Below, one piece after another: positions 25,397-33,749 of a stretch of DNA of 54,963 bases (its first letter is position 1; the number at the start of each line of letters is the position of its first letter). This DNA comes from Actinomycetota bacterium (GTDB lineage: Bacteria; Actinomycetota; Acidimicrobiia; IMCC26256; JAENVU01). Below the pieces are notes generated by a model that was given only the letters and a program-made list of their open reading frames with translations, searched no databases and was not told the origin of the DNA. The stretch spans positions 1 through 54,963 of the forward strand of contig VGBT01000017.1 in the NCBI GenBank assembly GCA_016870395.1, read 5' to 3'. Both the position numbers and the translations under genes were made by a program.

Positions 25397-27475
25397 CTAT
25401 TCGCTGCCCGCGATGTCGACGAGCACGTCGCCGGCCGGGGTGGTGCGTGCTACGTCACCAGCACGCAAGAGCAGACTGCTGAAAGGAAGCTCTACGACGG
25501 CCGGTCCCTCGACTTCGATCGAGTCCGCGGCGAGCTCGGCCACGTCGACAACCGCGGCGTCGGTCCAGGCACCGTCCACGTGAACCGCACGGCGTGAACG
25601 TCGGAGCACGGTGTCAGGGGTTGCCGAAGGGTGAAGGTCTGGGTGCTCACTGCGTCCGACGGCGAGAAGGCGCAGCCCGCGCACGAGCGGCTCTTCGGCG
25701 CGTGATTCGATGAGGCGAGCTTCGGAATTGCGGCGGTGGAACTCTTCGACCGCGTCGGTGATCGCAGCCATCGACACCGCATCACGTGCGACGGCGAGCG
25801 GGATCGGTACGTCGAAGGTCTGTCCGGGGAACACGAGGTTCAGGAACCAGCTGCGCGTGATCCGGTCCTCGCCGACCCCCGCCTCGGCGAGCTCGCTTTC
25901 GGCATCGGCGGCGAGCCTACGAGCGAGTGCCGAGAGCACGGCGACGTCGGCATCCCTCCACCGGGCGAGGTACGTGCGTGACTCGTCGACCACGTGATCG
26001 GACAGGAGAAGCCCGAGCGCAGAGAAGCCCGCGGCGGCGAGAGGAACGAGGCAGCGGCGCATTCCCAGGGCGCGGGCCTGCGTCGTCGCGTGCACGGGTC
26101 CCATGCCTCCGAACGCGACGAGCGACAGCTCCCGGGGGTCGGCGCCCGCGAGTGAGAGCACCCGACGAACCGCGTCAGTCATGTAGGCGTCGACGATCGC
26201 GACGACCGCAGCTGCGGCATCGACGGCCTCGAGACCAAGCGGTTCGCCGAGTCGCGTCAGGGCCTTCGTTGCAGCGTCGACGTCGAGCGTCGAGCGCCCG
26301 GCCGCGAAGCGCGCAGGGGCGATGCGTCCGAGCAGGATGTCGGCGTCGGTGACGGTCGGCTCCGTGCCCCCGAGTCCGTACGCGGTCGGGCCTGGGACGG
26401 CGCCTGCCGACTGGGGCCCGACGACGATGCGGTCGCCTGCGACCCGCGCGATCGACCCCCCGCCTGCTCCGATCGCATGAACGTCGACCATGGGGAGCTG
26501 AATGAGGGATCGATGGCGCCAGTTCCACTCGGTCTTGACCTCGGGTCTGCCGTCGCGGACGAGGCACATGTCATACGACGTGCCGCCCATGTCCATGCTC
26601 ACGACGTCGCCGAGGTCAGCGGCACGAGCCGCGGCGGCTGCTGCGATCGCCCCGCCGGTCGGACCGGAGCCGATCGTCGCGACGGCACGCCGCTCGATGG
26701 CGGCCGGCGCGCACACTCCGCCGTTGGAACGCACGATCAGAAGCTCCCCGAGCAGACCGGCTGCGACGAGACGCTGCTCCAAGCGCCGAACATAACGGGC
26801 AATCACCGGACCGACGTACGCGTTCACTACTGTCGTCGACGTCCGCTCGAACTCGGGTGCACGCGGCAGCACCTCGTGTGACAGTGAGATCATCGCGACG
26901 TCGGGGTACTCCTCGCGCACGATCTCCGCAGCGCGTAGCTCGTGATCTGGACGGACGAAGGAGTGCAGAAACGCGATTGCGATCGACGCGACGCCGAAGG
27001 CACGTAACCGGTGGGCCGCGCGGCGGACCGCGTCTTCATCCAGCGGAACGATGACCTTGCCGTCGCAGTCGATACGCTCGGGCACCGGAAGCCGCACACG
27101 ACGCCGCGCGATCGGGGGAGGTGCCGGAAGCGCGGCGTTCCAGATGTCCTCCTTGTAGCCACGCCGCAGGTCCATCTCGTCGCGGAATCCCTCCGAGCAG
27201 ATGAGACCGGTCGGCGTTCCGGTCATCTGAATGAGCGTGTTGTCGCCCGTCGTCGTGCCGTGCACGACCCTCGCGGTGGCTCCCAGCAGCTCGGCGAGCG
27301 TAAGTCCCTCACCTGCAGCGACGAGAGTCAGCGCCTCGAGCACGCCAGCGGACTGGTCGGCCGGCGTGGTCGGCGCTTTCTCGACGCGGAACGTGCCGTC
27401 AGGGCGGGCAAGGACGACGTCGGTGAACGTGCCTCCGACATCGACACCGATCTTGTACGCGTCTGCAGAAGTCAT
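25397..27475 (-). CDS. hyuA: Hydantoinase/oxoprolinase subunit A
   Basis: A 692-residue ATP-dependent ring-opening subunit. YKIGVDVGGTFTDVVLARPD at the N-terminus is the ATP-binding ASKHA motif. VRSNGGVCAPAAIERRAVAT, GGAIAAA and DMGGTSYDMCLVRDG (about residue 290) are the typical mid-region blocks. HyuA/HyuB proteins hydrolyse 5-oxoproline, N-methylhydantoin or related cyclic amides, and related pairs carboxylate acetone or acetophenone; substrate cannot be read here. Its ATG overlaps the hyuB stop by 4 bp. hyuB is transcribed first. Confidence 0.9.
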   Translation of the reverse strand: MTSADAYKIGVDVGGTFTDVVLARPDGTFRVEKAPTTPADQSAGVLEALTLVAAGEGLTLAELLGATARVVHGTTTGDNTLIQMTGTPTGLICSEGFRDEMDLRRGYKEDIWNAALPAPPPIARRRVRLPVPERIDCDGKVIVPLDEDAVRRAAHRLRAFGVASIAIAFLHSFVRPDHELRAAEIVREEYPDVAMISLSHEVLPRAPEFERTSTTVVNAYVGPVIARYVRRLEQRLVAAGLLGELLIVRSNGGVCAPAAIERRAVATIGSGPTGGAIAAAAAARAADLGDVVSMDMGGTSYDMCLVRDGRPEVKTEWNWRHRSLIQLPMVDVHAIGAGGGSIARVAGDRIVVGPQSAGAVPGPTAYGLGGTEPTVTDADILLGRIAPARFAAGRSTLDVDAATKALTRLGEPLGLEAVDAAAAVVAIVDAYMTDAVRRVLSLAGADPRELSLVAFGGMGPVHATTQARALGMRRCLVPLAAAGFSALGLLLSDHVVDESRTYLARWRDADVAVLSALARRLAADAESELAEAGVGEDRITRSWFLNLVFPGQTFDVPIPLAVARDAVSMAAITDAVEEFHRRNSEARLIESRAEEPLVRGLRLLAVGRSEHPDLHPSATPDTVLRRSRRAVHVDGAWTDAAVVDVAELAADSIEVEGPAVVELPFSSLLLRAGDVARTTPAGDVLVDIAGSE

Positions 27476-29265
27476 TGTCCGGACCGCATCTCGGCGCGTC
27501 GGCGGCGCGTCGCGTCCTCGTCGATCTCGAGGTCCATGGCGTCGACAGAACCGGTGATGACGACGCCGTAATCACGCGCTGCCCCTTCCAGCGAGACGAG
27601 CTCGTCCCAGACGTCGTCGAGCACGGCAGCCGGGTCGCGCTGCAGTGGATCGCCCCAGCCGCCGCCCCCGCCGAACTCGTAGACGAGGCACTCGCCAGGC
27701 TCGAGGAGCTCACCCTGGCACGCGACTTGCACGTCGATCACCGCATCGGGGGGTCCGCCGACCTTGAGATAGCAACGATCGCCGGTCCCGGAACGTCCGC
27801 CGTTGATCCCGGGGTGAACGTGCCGGCGGTTCACCATGTACTGACTGACCCGCGTCGGCGCGAGGACCTGCTTGACCAGTCGGCTGCCGGGAAGGCCGCG
27901 CCAGCGGCCTGCACCACCCCCGTCGGTGATGTACTCGCGTCCTCGCAACAGGTACGGGAAGATCGTCTCGTTGATCTCGGCGGTCGCCTTGATGAGATTT
28001 CCGAACGAAGCGTTCTGCGCGCCCCAACCATCGACGCCGCGCACGGCACCGCACCAGCCAGCGTAGAGCTCGCCGCCGTGATCGAAAAACGGCTTGCCGC
28101 TGCGCGGGTTGTGCTCGCCCCACATCTGGCGCGGCGCGCCCATCTTGTAGGTCTGGGGAGTACAGCGGTCCGGGATGATCTGGCTGAGGGCAAGCGCCAC
28201 CGCGTCACCGACCTCGACACCCGGATGGTGGGTGCCGGCCGAGACGGGCTTGCCGGGTCTCGGATTGACGCAGCTGCCTTCCGGTACGACGAGCGTGATC
28301 GCGTAGAAGAAGCCTTCGTTCTTCGGAATAGTCGGGTCGACGAGACTTGCGAGTTGCGCAATCACGTAGCCGCGGGTGTTCCCGAACGTCGACCACGTCT
28401 GCAGCTCGTCGCGCGTGTCGGAACCGGTGAAGTCGACGGTAGCGTGGTCGCCCGCGATCGTCAGCCGCACGTGCACGCGGATGTCGGTGTGGCCGGCGGG
28501 GTCGTTGTCGACCCACGCGTCGGCTTCGTACGTGCCGTCGGGCCACGAGGCGATCTCTTCGCGAACCCGCCGCGCCGTGTCCGCGATGTTGCATTCGACG
28601 CTCGCGCGGACCGTGTCGATCCCATAGCGTGCGACGAGCTCGCTCAGGCGCTCGACACCGAGCCGCGTCGCACCGACTTGGGCTCGCAGGTCGCCGATAA
28701 AACCCGGAAGCCGGTTGTTCACGCGCATCATGTGGATCACGTCGCGGCGCTCGCGTCCCGCGTCGAACACCTTTACCGCCGGGTAGCGGATGCCCTCCGA
28801 CCAGATGTCTGCGGCGTGGTTGTTGTAGCCGCCTGCGACCGCGCCGCCTGTGTCTCCGTGATGGCACTGCATCGACGCGATCAGCACGAGCTCCCCGCCC
28901 ACAAACACGGGCGCGAACACGTTGAAGTCCGGGAGATGGCCACCGCCGTGGTACGGATCGTTGGCCACAATCACATCACCGGGCGCCAGCTCGTCGCCGA
29001 AGAAGTCGAGCGCGAATCGGACCGGGAGAGTCGAGGTGAGCATGAACTGGGGAACGCCCACCGACAGGGCTGCGAGTCGCCCGGTGCCGTCGAGCACGGT
29101 CGCGTTGCGCTCGTTGCTCTGGTTCAGGATCGGGGTTGTCGCCGTGCGCGACACGTAGGTCGCCATCTCGAAGCACACGGTCTCCATCGCGCTGCGCACG
29201 ACTTCTGCGGTGACGGGGTCGGCGAGTGCAGGGCCCTTGGGGGCAGGCGAATCGAGGGTGGGCAC
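27472..29265 (-). CDS. hyuB: Hydantoinase/oxoprolinase subunit B
   Basis: A 597-residue HyuB subunit with EVVRSAMETVCFEMATYVSR near the start and VIVANDPYHGGGHLPDFNVF (about residue 100), the signature block of the family. HPGVEVGDAVALALSQ follows, and the end reads VYEFGGGGGWGDPLQRDP. It forms a complex with HyuA, whose start overlaps its stop. A palindromic operator (29,280-29,299) sits just upstream of the ATG, so the pair is probably repressed by an unlinked regulator shared with two other sites in this window. Confidence 0.92.
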   Translation of the reverse strand: MPTLDSPAPKGPALADPVTAEVVRSAMETVCFEMATYVSRTATTPILNQSNERNATVLDGTGRLAALSVGVPQFMLTSTLPVRFALDFFGDELAPGDVIVANDPYHGGGHLPDFNVFAPVFVGGELVLIASMQCHHGDTGGAVAGGYNNHAADIWSEGIRYPAVKVFDAGRERRDVIHMMRVNNRLPGFIGDLRAQVGATRLGVERLSELVARYGIDTVRASVECNIADTARRVREEIASWPDGTYEADAWVDNDPAGHTDIRVHVRLTIAGDHATVDFTGSDTRDELQTWSTFGNTRGYVIAQLASLVDPTIPKNEGFFYAITLVVPEGSCVNPRPGKPVSAGTHHPGVEVGDAVALALSQIIPDRCTPQTYKMGAPRQMWGEHNPRSGKPFFDHGGELYAGWCGAVRGVDGWGAQNASFGNLIKATAEINETIFPYLLRGREYITDGGGAGRWRGLPGSRLVKQVLAPTRVSQYMVNRRHVHPGINGGRSGTGDRCYLKVGGPPDAVIDVQVACQGELLEPGECLVYEFGGGGGWGDPLQRDPAAVLDDVWDELVSLEGAARDYGVVITGSVDAMDLEIDEDATRRRRAEMRSGQ

Positions 29266-29279
29266 AGCCCCTCCTGTTC

Positions 29280-29299
29280 TGACGTGCGTGTCAGGTTAG
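29280..29299. promoter_or_regulatory. Operator copy 1 upstream of hyuB (TGAC-N6-GTCA)
   Basis: TGACGTGCGTGTCAGGTTAG lies 14 bp before the hyuB start. The palindrome arms TGAC and GTCA are extended by the tail GGTTAG. Near-identical copies occur at 30,767 and 38,708, with differences only in the spacer and one base in the tail. The location next to start codons is what a repressor site would show. Confidence 0.6.
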
Positions 29300-29404
29300 A
29301 CGAAGTCGACCCGGTCGTTCTCGGGGTGGGACGCACGCAACTCGGCGGGCGATCGAGGGTCCTGCCGGCGAGCGGGCCGTTCCGAGGCCTCGTCGCGATC
29401 GGTG

Positions 29405-29981
29405 CTACCGACCGAACACGATGAGGCTTCGCGCGAGCTCTCCGGCCCTCATGGCGTCGAACGCGTCGTCGACGGCACAAACGACATCGGTGACGACCGC
29501 ACAGCCGATCAGGGCGGCGAGATCGCTCGGGAAGGTCGGATCGATCCGGACGGCCGCGGCTTCGGGTACGACCGGCGACTCGGCGAAGCTGCCGATCCCG
29601 AGCGCGCACACGACCGGACCGTCGCCGGTCGTTCCGTACGGCGCGGCGAAGTGGTGGTTCGATCCCGTGTTCGCAGAGCTCGATCTGCCCGCCAAGGCAG
29701 AGACGGCATCGACGGCACGGGGCGATCCAGGACACCACGACGTGGTCGCCGATCTGCAGATGGCGCACTTCGAGACCCAGCGCGGTGACGGACGCCTGCT
29801 TTTTCGTGGCCCAGGATCGCGAACGTCTGCTGGAGAATCGTCCCATTGCGTACCGACAGGGGGGTGCACCAGACCCCGGTCGCCGTCAGCCTCACCTGCA
29901 CCATTCCCGGGGTTAGGGGAGTTAGCTCGAGGTCCTCCACGCGCAGCGGAACCCCAATCTCTCGCAGCACGGCCGGTTTCA
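29405..29981 (-). pseudogene. Zinc alcohol dehydrogenase, frameshifted and truncated
   Basis: The N-terminus MKPAVLREIGVPLRVEDLEL starts at ATG 29981, and TATGVWCTPLSVRNG and ILGHEKAG stand where zinc ligands are expected. The frame then changes. GLEVRHLQIGDHVVVSWIAP and CRRCRLCLGGQIELCEHG (structural zinc loop) read in a second frame. FAAPYGTTGDGPVVCALGIG to AMRAGELARSLIVFGR reads in a third and ends at 29405. The Rossmann domain is missing. In an intact protein these parts would form the catalytic domain of an arylalcohol/Zn-dependent alcohol dehydrogenase. At least two frameshifts plus loss of the 3' half make it non-functional. Confidence 0.75.
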
Positions 29982-30054
29982 TGAGTCTGGCGTCGCCACA
30001 AGGCCCCCGTTCCTGCCGTCTACGCCAGGTTCTCCGGGGTTCTCCCGGTGTGCC

Positions 30055-30714
30055 TTGGGGAAGGGGCGTCCGCTGGGCAATACTCGCCGAATCGCCGCAC
30101 TCGACCTCCCTGACCTCGTCACTCCTGGGCGCAGCGCGCTGGTTACGGTGGAGCTCCAGCGGGTCGTCGTGGGTAAGCGCAGCGTGCTGGCGCCGCTGGC
30201 GGTCGCGGTCGCAGCCGGGAAGGTCCTCGAGCACGTCGCAGAGCTGTGCCGGCGGGCCCGTAGCGTCGGCGTCCCAGTGCTGCACTGCACGGCGGAGACG
30301 CGTCAGGACGGGCTCGGCGGAAACCGGAACGCGCGGCTCTTCGCGGTTACGCGGCGGGCCGGTCCGCCGCAGCCCGGTTCCGGTGCCTTCGACGTGCATC
30401 CCGCGGTAGGCGTGGAACCGTCGGACTTCGTCTTGGCGCGACTGCACGGCTTGTCGCCGATGACTGGTACGTCGCTCGACCCGATCCTTCGCAACCTCGG
30501 CGTCACGACGCTGGTCGTGACGGGTGTCTCGGTGAACGTGGCAGTCCTCGGACTCACCTTCGACGCGGTGAACCTCGGCTACCAGGTCGTGCTGGTCCGC
30601 GACGCCACCGCGGGCATCGACGACGAGTACGTCGATGCTGTGTACGAGAACACGCTCTCGCTGCTCGCGACCGTGACGACGACCGAGGCCGTCCTCGCAG
30701 CCTGGACGCCGTGA
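30055..30714 (+). CDS. Isochorismatase-fold protein lacking the catalytic cysteine
   Basis: A 219-residue protein of the cysteine-hydrolase (isochorismatase) fold. In active members the triad is Asp (LLVIDxQ), Lys and Cys (TGVxTxxCVxxT). Here the first motif reads ALVTVELQR, with Glu for Asp. The cysteine block reads VVTGVSVNVAVLGLTFDAVN, with Ala at the cysteine position. The cis-peptide-like GVS and the following GYQVVLVRDATAGIDDEYVD are preserved, so the fold is intact but the classical chemistry is not. The start is uncertain: TTG 30055 is the only in-frame start that keeps the N-terminal strand, with weak translation signals. It runs towards the next operator and SDR gene. Confidence 0.72.
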   Translation: MGKGRPLGNTRRIAALDLPDLVTPGRSALVTVELQRVVVGKRSVLAPLAVAVAAGKVLEHVAELCRRARSVGVPVLHCTAETRQDGLGGNRNARLFAVTRRAGPPQPGSGAFDVHPAVGVEPSDFVLARLHGLSPMTGTSLDPILRNLGVTTLVVTGVSVNVAVLGLTFDAVNLGYQVVLVRDATAGIDDEYVDAVYENTLSLLATVTTTEAVLAAWTP

Positions 30715-30766
30715 AGCGTCGGGCGTCCTGCGGGTCGCCGGGGCTCGGCGCGCGGCCAGCAAACCC

Positions 30767-30785
30767 TGACGCGCGTGTCAGTTAG
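30767..30785. promoter_or_regulatory. Operator copy 2 upstream of SDR (TGAC-N6-GTCA)
   Basis: TGACGCGCGTGTCAGTTAG lies 9 bp before the ATG of the SDR at 30795. It is the same palindrome as at 29,280 and 38,708, with one G fewer in the tail. A protein bound here would block the start region directly. Confidence 0.6.
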
Positions 30786-30794
30786 GATGGCGCG

Positions 30795-31697
30795 ATGGCT
30801 GACTACCTAAGGGGCAAGAACGTCGTGGTCACCGGGGCCGGGCGGGGCATCGGAAGGGCGGTGGCGATGGCGTGCGCGGCCGAGGGCGGGAACGTCGTGG
30901 TCGCGGACTACGGGGTGGGGACCGCCGGTGAGGATCCCTCGAGCGCCGTCGCCGACGCAGTCGTCGAGGAGATCGAGGACGCAGGTGGTACCGCCGTCGC
31001 CGTCGCCGACACGGTCACGACGATGGAGGGCGGTCACCGGATCGTGCATGCCGCGCTGGAGCGCTGGGGCAGCATCGACGGCGTGGTGTGCGTGGCCGGG
31101 ATCCTGCGAGAGCGGATGCTGTTCAAGATGGCTGAGCAGGAGTGGGATCCCGTCATCGAAACCCATCTCAAGGGGACGTTCACCGTCTTTCGTGCCGCAG
31201 CCGAGCTGATGCGGGAACAGCGGGCCGGAACGCTCATCGGCTTCACGTCGGGTGCGTTTGCCGGGAGCGTTGCGCAGGCCAACTACAGCGCGGCGAAGGG
31301 CGGGATCGTTTCGCTCGTCCGAAGCGCAGCGGCCGGCATGTATCGCTACGGCGTCACTGCCAACTGCATCGCGCCGGTCGCGAGGACTCGAATGTCCGCG
31401 AGCGTCCCCACCGAGCTCGACATGGGCGAGCCGGAAGATGTTGCGCCGCTCGTGGTCTACTTGCTTTCGGACGCGGCGCGCCATGTCACCGGCCAGGTCT
31501 ACACCGCCAACGGCGGACGCATCGCGCTGTGGAACCAGCCCGTCGAAGTACGGGAGATGGTCACGGACGGGCGCTGGACCCCGGAACAGATCGAAGCTCG
31601 CTTCGACGCGGATCTCGGTCAGGAGCCGATGGGTCTGATCGCGCGGCTCGAGGAGATGCGCCGAGCTGCTGCGGCGGGCGACACGCCGAACCCCTGA
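30795..31697 (+). CDS. Short-chain dehydrogenase/reductase
   Basis: A 300-residue SDR. The cofactor motif is VVVTGAGRGIGRAVAMACAA (residues 11-30). The NNAG position reads CVAGIL, the catalytic serine lies around GFTSGAFAGS and the YxxxK motif is YSAAKGG (about 167). The C-terminal 60 residues form an extra helical tail (EVREMVTDGRWTPEQIEARF), longer than in classical 250-residue SDRs. This resembles the SDRs that oxidise beta-hydroxyacyl-CoAs or hydroxysteroids in actinobacterial catabolic clusters. It is transcribed alone, away from the hyu genes and towards the six-gene acyl-CoA operon, and carries operator copy 2. Confidence 0.85.
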   Translation: MADYLRGKNVVVTGAGRGIGRAVAMACAAEGGNVVVADYGVGTAGEDPSSAVADAVVEEIEDAGGTAVAVADTVTTMEGGHRIVHAALERWGSIDGVVCVAGILRERMLFKMAEQEWDPVIETHLKGTFTVFRAAAELMREQRAGTLIGFTSGAFAGSVAQANYSAAKGGIVSLVRSAAAGMYRYGVTANCIAPVARTRMSASVPTELDMGEPEDVAPLVVYLLSDAARHVTGQVYTANGGRIALWNQPVEVREMVTDGRWTPEQIEARFDADLGQEPMGLIARLEEMRRAAAAGDTPNP

Positions 31698-31740
31698 CCG
31701 CCGGGATTCGTCTGCGCTCAGGTGGGGCCCGACGACGGGG

Positions 31741-32925
31741 TCACTCGACGGCACCGGCGTGGCGCAGCTCTTCGATCCGGGTCGCGTCGTACCCGAGGAC
31801 GTCCCGCAGGATCGCGTCGGTGTCGGCACCGACGCGCGGCGCCGGACCGAGATCGGGGTGCGGCTCGCGCGCGTGAATCGGCGTGCGAGTCAGGCGCGGA
31901 CCATCGACGACCGGGCCGGTCGTGTGGAACCGGGCGCGGAACTGCGGATCATCGAGCAGCTCCGATGCCCGGTTGACCGGCGCGCCGGGCACGTCATGGT
32001 CGATGAAGAAGCGCACCCAGTCGGCTTGTGAGCGCGTCGCGAAGATTGCTGCGAGCTCGCGCCGCAAGACCACGTCGTCACGGGCGTGCTCGCCGAACTC
32101 GGCACCAGAGTCGTCGGTCAAGAGATCGTCGCGGCCCAGTGCACGGCAGAATCGTTCGAAGAAGTGCCGCTCCGAGGCTTGAAACAAGATCGTCCGTCCG
32201 TCCGCCGTGTCGTAGTACTGATACCGGACCGCGGCCGTCATGCCTCCGCGATGTTCGGGAACGTCTGCCCCCGCGAGCAGCTCGTCGACGCGACCGGCGT
32301 TGAACGCGACGGCGGCATCGGCCTGTGCGACATCGAGCCAGGTTCCCTGGCCAGTGGCCCGCGCGCGGAGCAAGGCCGCGAGCACCCCGACAGCCCCGTA
32401 GAGCGCGCCGGCCTTCGTCCCGATGTCGTGGTAGCGCCGGGGGATCGCGGGGAAGTCGTCCTCGGTCCGCTCGGGGCGGGCGAGGCCGGCGTACGCGTCG
32501 TAAGCGACGCCATGAGTCGCGAGGTCACGGTAGGGGCCGGTCTGGCCGAATCCAGACAGGCTTGCGAACACCAGCGACGGGTTCACCGAGCGGAGGGCCT
32601 CGTAGCCGAGCCCACGGCGATCGAGTGCGCCCGCGCGCAGGCCCTCGATCACGACTTCGCTTGCTGCGACGAGCTCGCGGAAGACGTCTGCGCCGTCGGG
32701 CCGGCGCAGATCGATCGCGATACTGCGCTTGCCGCGGTTCCAGCGCACGTGGAGCATCGAGACGCCATCCAGACGGGAGCCACCGACTGCGCGCGTGTAG
32801 TCGCCCCGTCCGGGCTGCTCGACCTTGAGCACGTCGGCACCGAGGTCCGCGAGGTGCATGCCGAGCATGTTGGGAGCCAAGAGCGCGACTTCCACGACTC
32901 GCAGTCCGTCGAGCAACGCCATCAC
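31741..32925 (-). CDS. Class III (CaiB/BaiF) CoA transferase
   Basis: A 394-residue single-domain family III CoA transferase. LLDGLRVVEVALLAPNMLGM opens the Rossmann-like domain, then ADVLKVEQPGRGDYTR binds CoA, and GQGTWLDVAQADAAVAFNA carries the region of the catalytic aspartate. The end has FFIDHDVPGAPVNRASELLD. It is the last gene of the leftward operon, 7 bp after the enoyl-CoA hydratase. It could recycle CoA from a product thioester to the incoming acid, in parallel with the ligase of the same operon. Confidence 0.9.
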   Translation of the reverse strand: MMALLDGLRVVEVALLAPNMLGMHLADLGADVLKVEQPGRGDYTRAVGGSRLDGVSMLHVRWNRGKRSIAIDLRRPDGADVFRELVAASEVVIEGLRAGALDRRGLGYEALRSVNPSLVFASLSGFGQTGPYRDLATHGVAYDAYAGLARPERTEDDFPAIPRRYHDIGTKAGALYGAVGVLAALLRARATGQGTWLDVAQADAAVAFNAGRVDELLAGADVPEHRGGMTAAVRYQYYDTADGRTILFQASERHFFERFCRALGRDDLLTDDSGAEFGEHARDDVVLRRELAAIFATRSQADWVRFFIDHDVPGAPVNRASELLDDPQFRARFHTTGPVVDGPRLTRTPIHAREPHPDLGPAPRVGADTDAILRDVLGYDATRIEELRHAGAVE

Positions 32926-32932
32926 CTGGTCC

Positions 32933-33739
32933 TCAGGTTCCGGTGAAGTCAGGGCGACGTCCCTCGAGGAGCGAACGGACGCCCTCGAGTCGGTCGGCGG
33001 TCTGAGAGATCAACGCGGTTGCCGTTGCCTCCTCGCCGAAGGCGGTGGCCATGTCGCTCACCAGCGACCGACGGTAGAGCCGCTTGGTGAGTCCGAGGCT
33101 TCTGGTCGGACCCTCGGCAAGACGGTGGGCGAGCTCCGCGGCGGTCGCTTCCACCTCAGCGGCAGGCACGAGCCGGTTCACAGCACCCCACGCGTGGATG
33201 GTCTCGGAGGTGAGCGTCTCTCCGAGCAACGCGGCTTCGTTCAGCCGATGGAAGGGAAGCAGCCGCGGCAGGAAGAAGGGGTCGCCGGCGTGGGGAACCA
33301 TGCCGCGGCGTGCGAAGACGTGGATCCAGCGGGCGCCCGCTGCCGCGACCACGAGGTCGGCAAGCAGCGCAAGCATCCAGCCGGCGCCGGCCGTCGTGCC
33401 GTTGACCGCGCTCACGACAGGTGTCTCCAGCTCCCAGTACGTCCGGAAAAGCTCCTGGTAGGGAACCACCGCGCGCCGGTAGTCGAGCACGCTCACCGGA
33501 CGTTGAGATGCGGCGTCGCCTCCACCCGCGGGTGTGAGGTCTGCACCGGTGCAGAAGTCGGTGCCGCTGCCGGTGATGACGACAGATCGCACAGTCGGGT
33601 CGGCGTCGATCTCGGCGAGCAGCGAGCGGAGCTCGCCGCGCATCGTCGGGTCGATCGCGTTGCGCGCTTCCGGACGCGCCAGTCGGATCCACAGGACCGC
33701 GTCGTCACGCTCCAGACGCAGGGTTTCTGGCTCAGGCAT
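32933..33739 (-). CDS. Enoyl-CoA hydratase/isomerase (crotonase family)
   Basis: A 268-residue crotonase-fold enzyme. The oxyanion-hole motifs are TGSGTDFCTGADLTPAG (about 50-66) and NGTTAGAGWMLALLADLVVA (about 108-127). The position of the second catalytic glutamate is replaced by the ARRGMVPHAGDPFFLPRL region, so hydratase versus isomerase activity is open. I chose the ATG at 33739; the frame extends further upstream into the 3' end of the ligase gene. It lies 10 bp after the ligase and supplies the hydration step of the operon. Confidence 0.88.
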   Translation of the reverse strand: MPEPETLRLERDDAVLWIRLARPEARNAIDPTMRGELRSLLAEIDADPTVRSVVITGSGTDFCTGADLTPAGGGDAASQRPVSVLDYRRAVVPYQELFRTYWELETPVVSAVNGTTAGAGWMLALLADLVVAAAGARWIHVFARRGMVPHAGDPFFLPRLLPFHRLNEAALLGETLTSETIHAWGAVNRLVPAAEVEATAAELAHRLAEGPTRSLGLTKRLYRRSLVSDMATAFGEEATATALISQTADRLEGVRSLLEGRRPDFTGT

Positions 33740-33749
33740 CGGGTGCACG

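Noticed and set aside
27475-29424. A 649-codon rightward open frame opposite hyuB
   Set aside because: hyuB has family motifs along its full length; the opposite frame has none and is a codon-bias artefact.
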